Of a stretch of 7,218 nucleotides of DNA, positions 5,171 through 7,218 are shown in pieces; the first letter of the stretch is position 1, and each line of letters begins with the position of its first letter. The translations under genes were made by a program, and so were the position numbers. A model generated the notes under the pieces. That model worked only from the letters and a program-made list of their open reading frames with translations. It did not search any database and was not told the DNA's origin. The DNA comes from an uncultured Opitutia bacterium (GTDB taxonomy: Bacteria; Verrucomicrobiota; Verrucomicrobiia; Opitutales; UBA953), in NCBI GenBank assembly GCA_903895475.1, contig CAITUF010000033.1:1-7218 (forward strand), read 5' to 3'.

Positions 5171-6673
5171 ATGAGTTCAACCGTTCCCGACAAAGTTCTC
5201 GTCATCGATGACGACAAGGACCTGCGCTACTCGCTTAAGCGAGCCCTCGCTGGCCAGGGGCACACGGTGATTGAAGCCGACAGTGGCGAAACCGGCGTCG
5301 CCCTCGCCAAGCGCGAGCAGCCAGATGTCATCCTCCTCGACAACCGCATGGGCGGGATGACTGGCATCGAGACTTTGCAGATGCTCCGTGGCGCGCAGCC
5401 GCAGGCGATGGTGATTCTCATGACCGCATTCGGCACGACCCAGACCGCGATCGAGGCGATGAAGTTCGGTGCCTACGACTACGTCATGAAGCCCTTCGAT
5501 CAGGCTAAGCTCATCGCACTAGTCGACCGCGCACTCGGCGCCCGTCGCGACCTGGCCTCCGCCGGCAAATCCGCTCGCTTGCTCGTCAACCCAGCCGATT
5601 ATAAGGAAGGCATTGTCGGCAGTTCCGAGCCAATGCAGGAAGTCCTCAAGTCGATCGGCCAAGTCGCTGCCAGCGACGCGACGGTCCTCATCACTGGCGA
5701 AAGCGGGACGGGGAAGGAACTCGTCGCCCGTTGCATTGCCCAGCACTCCTTGCGCGCCAAGGGCCCGTTCATGGCCGTTAATTGCGCAGCCATCCCAGAA
5801 AACCTCATTGAGTCGGAACTCTTCGGCCACGAAAAGGGTGCATTCACTGGCGCTACCGCCATGAAGCCCGGGAAGTTTGAACTCTGCGATGGTGGTACGA
5901 TTTTCCTCGATGAAATCGGGGATATGTCACTCCCAACGCAGACCAAGGTCCTCCGCGCCATCCAGGATGGCGAGATTCAGCGGGTCGGTGGAACGACTAC
6001 GCTCAAAGTGAGCGTTCGCCTCGTTGCCGCGACGAACAAGGACCTCGAAGCGATGGTCGCGGCCCGCCTCTTCCGCGAAGACCTCTTCTACCGTCTCAAC
6101 GTCTTCCGCATTCGTCTCCCCGCGCTGCGTCAGCGCAAGGACGACATCCCGATGCTCATCGACTACATGCTGCAACGTCAGGCCGCAGCGAAGAAGCTAC
6201 GTCCGAAGCGCCTCTCCAACGAGGCCCTCGACGCCCTCATGGCGCACGATTGGCCGGGCAACGTCCGCGAGCTTGAGAACGTCGTGCAGCGCGCCAACGT
6301 CCTCGCCAAGGGCGAAACCATCCTCGCGAAGGATCTGCCCCAGGAAGTCCTTAACCCACGCCGGGCCGCCGCTCCAATCACCACGGCCGCCGTTGCGAGC
6401 TACGCGGCTGCTCCCGCCGCCGCACCACTGGCCGATGCCACCGCCACAGCCGGTGCTTCGATGACCGCCGCTTACGAGGCCATTTACCGCCAGAACCGCC
6501 TCAACGAGGGCCAGAACATCCTCAGCACCATCGAGGTGGAGATGATCCGTCGAGCCATGGAAGAAACCCGCGGGAACCAACTCCGGTCCGCCATGATTCT
6601 CGGCATCAACCGCTCGACGCTGAAGAAGCGCCTCATTGAGATGCGCGAGGCCGGTATCAAAGTCTTCAGCTAA
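5171..6673 (+). CDS. NtrC-family sigma-54-dependent response regulator
   Basis: This is a cytoplasmic two-component response regulator that, when phosphorylated, uses ATP to open sigma-54 promoters. Receiver domain, about 8-120: acidic pocket Asp13-Asp15, phospho-acceptor Asp57 (LLDNRM), Thr85 and Lys107. AAA+ domain, about 147-380: Walker A GESGTGKE at 176-183, the sigma-54 contact loop GAFTGA at 223-228, Walker B GGTIFLDEIGD at 241-251, arginine-finger region FREDLFYRL at 301-309 and WPGNVREL at 361-368. An Ala-rich flexible linker spans about 399-432. A Fis-type helix-turn-helix, about 460-497, holds RGNQLRSAMILGINRSTLKK. All key residues are intact and the length (500) is normal. No histidine kinase is present in the window, so the signal and target genes are unknown. 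No Shine-Dalgarno precedes the ATG; the start is fixed by the receiver domain beginning at once. I infer autoregulation from the upstream -24/-12 element. Confidence 0.96.
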   Translation: MSSTVPDKVLVIDDDKDLRYSLKRALAGQGHTVIEADSGETGVALAKREQPDVILLDNRMGGMTGIETLQMLRGAQPQAMVILMTAFGTTQTAIEAMKFGAYDYVMKPFDQAKLIALVDRALGARRDLASAGKSARLLVNPADYKEGIVGSSEPMQEVLKSIGQVAASDATVLITGESGTGKELVARCIAQHSLRAKGPFMAVNCAAIPENLIESELFGHEKGAFTGATAMKPGKFELCDGGTIFLDEIGDMSLPTQTKVLRAIQDGEIQRVGGTTTLKVSVRLVAATNKDLEAMVAARLFREDLFYRLNVFRIRLPALRQRKDDIPMLIDYMLQRQAAAKKLRPKRLSNEALDALMAHDWPGNVRELENVVQRANVLAKGETILAKDLPQEVLNPRRAAAPITTAAVASYAAAPAAAPLADATATAGASMTAAYEAIYRQNRLNEGQNILSTIEVEMIRRAMEETRGNQLRSAMILGINRSTLKKRLIEMREAGIKVFS

Positions 6674-6683
6674 GTTAAGACTT
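6660..6683 (+). repeat. Inverted repeat around the response regulator stop codon
   Basis: AAGTCTT (6660-6666) is complementary to AAGACTT (6677-6683), a 7-bp mostly A-T stem with a 10-base loop that contains the TAA stop. No U-run follows, so it is a weak candidate for an mRNA 3'-end structure and not a recognisable intrinsic terminator. Chance is quite possible. Confidence 0.25.
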
Positions 6684-6719
6684 CCGAACTGGCGGGGAGT
6701 GGCTTTGCTAGAACCCGTC

Positions 6720-7218
6720 ATGATACCCCGTGCCTCCCTCCGGACCCTCGCCGCTTCGGCGTGCGTCCTACTCACAGCCGCCGCTGGCTTCGCCGCCGAC
6801 GCCGTCACCCTCTTCGACGGCAAGTCCCTCGCGGGCTGGAAGCCCTCGAAGAACTCCCCCGAAGGCACCTACAAGGTCGCCGACGGCGTGCTGCAGCTCC
6901 GCGGTGGCCAAGGCCACCTTTACTACGTCGGCGCCGACGGGAAGGCTTCCTTCAAGAACTTTGAGTTCACCGCCAAGGTGAAGACCTACAAGACTGCCAA
7001 CTCGGGCATCTATTTCCACACCGCCTACCAAGACGCTGGCTGGCCGGCCGCGGGCTACGAGTGCCAAGTGAACGCCACGCACGGCGATAAGAAGAAGACC
7101 GGTGGCCTCTACGCGGTGAAGGACGTCATGGACGTCGCCCCCGCCCCTGACGACGAGTGGTTCGACTACCGTATCCGCGTCGAAGGGAAGCGCATCCAGA
7201 TTTGGATCAACGGCAAGC
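6720..7218 (+). CDS. Exported DUF1080 (3-keto-disaccharide hydrolase domain) protein, 3' truncated
   Basis: The frame opens at ATG 6720 and runs without a stop to the window edge, giving 166 residues of an incomplete protein. Residues 1-26 are a typical signal peptide: arginines at 5 and 8, a hydrophobic Ala/Leu/Val core at about 10-22, and an AGFAA cleavage region, so the mature protein probably starts near Ala26 or Asp27 and acts in the periplasm or outside the cell. The rest matches the jelly-roll DUF1080 domain (PF06439): VTLFDGKSLAGWK at 29-41, FEFTAKVKT at 81-89, NSGIYFHT at 94-101, GYECQVN at 112-118, GGLYAV at 128-133 and DEWFDYRIRVEGKRIQIWIN at 145-164. Members act on, or are thought to bind, modified or 3-keto sugars; the substrate here cannot be told. 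The ATG lies 46 bases after the response regulator with no close Shine-Dalgarno (GGGGAG at 6694-6699 is 20 bases away). Confidence 0.92.
   Translation, partial: MIPRASLRTLAASACVLLTAAAGFAADAVTLFDGKSLAGWKPSKNSPEGTYKVADGVLQLRGGQGHLYYVGADGKASFKNFEFTAKVKTYKTANSGIYFHTAYQDAGWPAAGYECQVNATHGDKKKTGGLYAVKDVMDVAPAPDDEWFDYRIRVEGKRIQIWINGK

Noticed and set aside
6674..6719. Intrinsic terminator between the response regulator and DUF1080 genes
   Set aside because: The only inverted repeat is A-T rich with a 10-base loop and no U-run follows; it does not meet the usual criteria.
6753..6764. Possible lipobox (ASAC, Cys15) in the DUF1080 signal peptide
   Set aside because: The cysteine lies in the middle of the hydrophobic core with too short a segment before it. 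The AGFAA site fits ordinary signal peptidase I cleavage.
6197..6868. 223-codon minus-strand open frame across the end of the response regulator and the start of the DUF1080 gene
   Set aside because: It is antisense to two well-supported genes, shows no recognisable motif, and is expected in GC-rich sequence.
1..7218. Mobile element, CRISPR array, tRNA, riboswitch or integration site
   Set aside because: I found no transposase, integrase, direct-repeat array, terminal inverted repeats or tRNA-like fold. The window is nearly all conserved coding sequence.

Overview
This is a GC-rich bacterial chromosomal segment that is almost entirely coding. It carries ordinary Gram-negative housekeeping genes (pdxJ, acpS, a fused nnr, dprA), a SanA/DUF218 envelope protein, an NtrC-type sigma-54 activator and a secreted DUF1080 protein. 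DUF1080 proteins are especially common in Verrucomicrobiota and Planctomycetota. I infer a Verrucomicrobiota member, possibly Opitutales-like. This rests on gene content and not on a marker gene, so confidence is moderate. I see no mobile element, CRISPR array, tRNA or rRNA, and no composition shift that would suggest recent transfer.

Layout. Bases 14-4388 hold a tight plus-strand run of five genes: an unrecognised 214-residue protein, pdxJ, acpS, nnr and dprA. The first junctions are 4-base ATGA overlaps, the next gap is 1 base and the last is 20 bases, so this is probably one operon. Three products handle cofactors: PdxJ makes pyridoxine phosphate, AcpS moves phosphopantetheine from CoA to acyl carrier protein, and Nnr repairs hydrated NAD(P)H. 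DprA (DNA uptake and recombination) is last. dprA ends exactly where the minus-strand sanA-like gene (4389-5081) ends: the two stops form one TGATCA palindrome with no spacer, bracketed by inverted repeats.

Bases 5082-5170 form a short, visibly AT-richer divergent promoter region between the sanA-like gene and the response regulator gene (5171-6673). It holds a good -24/-12 (sigma-54) promoter match just before the regulator's start and a 16-bp perfect dyad about 87 bases upstream of the predicted transcript start. This suggests the regulator controls its own gene. No partner histidine kinase lies in the window. After a 46-base gap, an exported DUF1080 gene begins at 6720 and runs off the right edge.

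Most of the window is conventional. The points most worth checking are the putative self-regulated sigma-54 promoter, the near-absence of leader sequence before the regulator and DUF1080 genes, the zero-gap convergent gene end, a strong hairpin inside the end of nnr, and the unknown first gene coupled to pdxJ.
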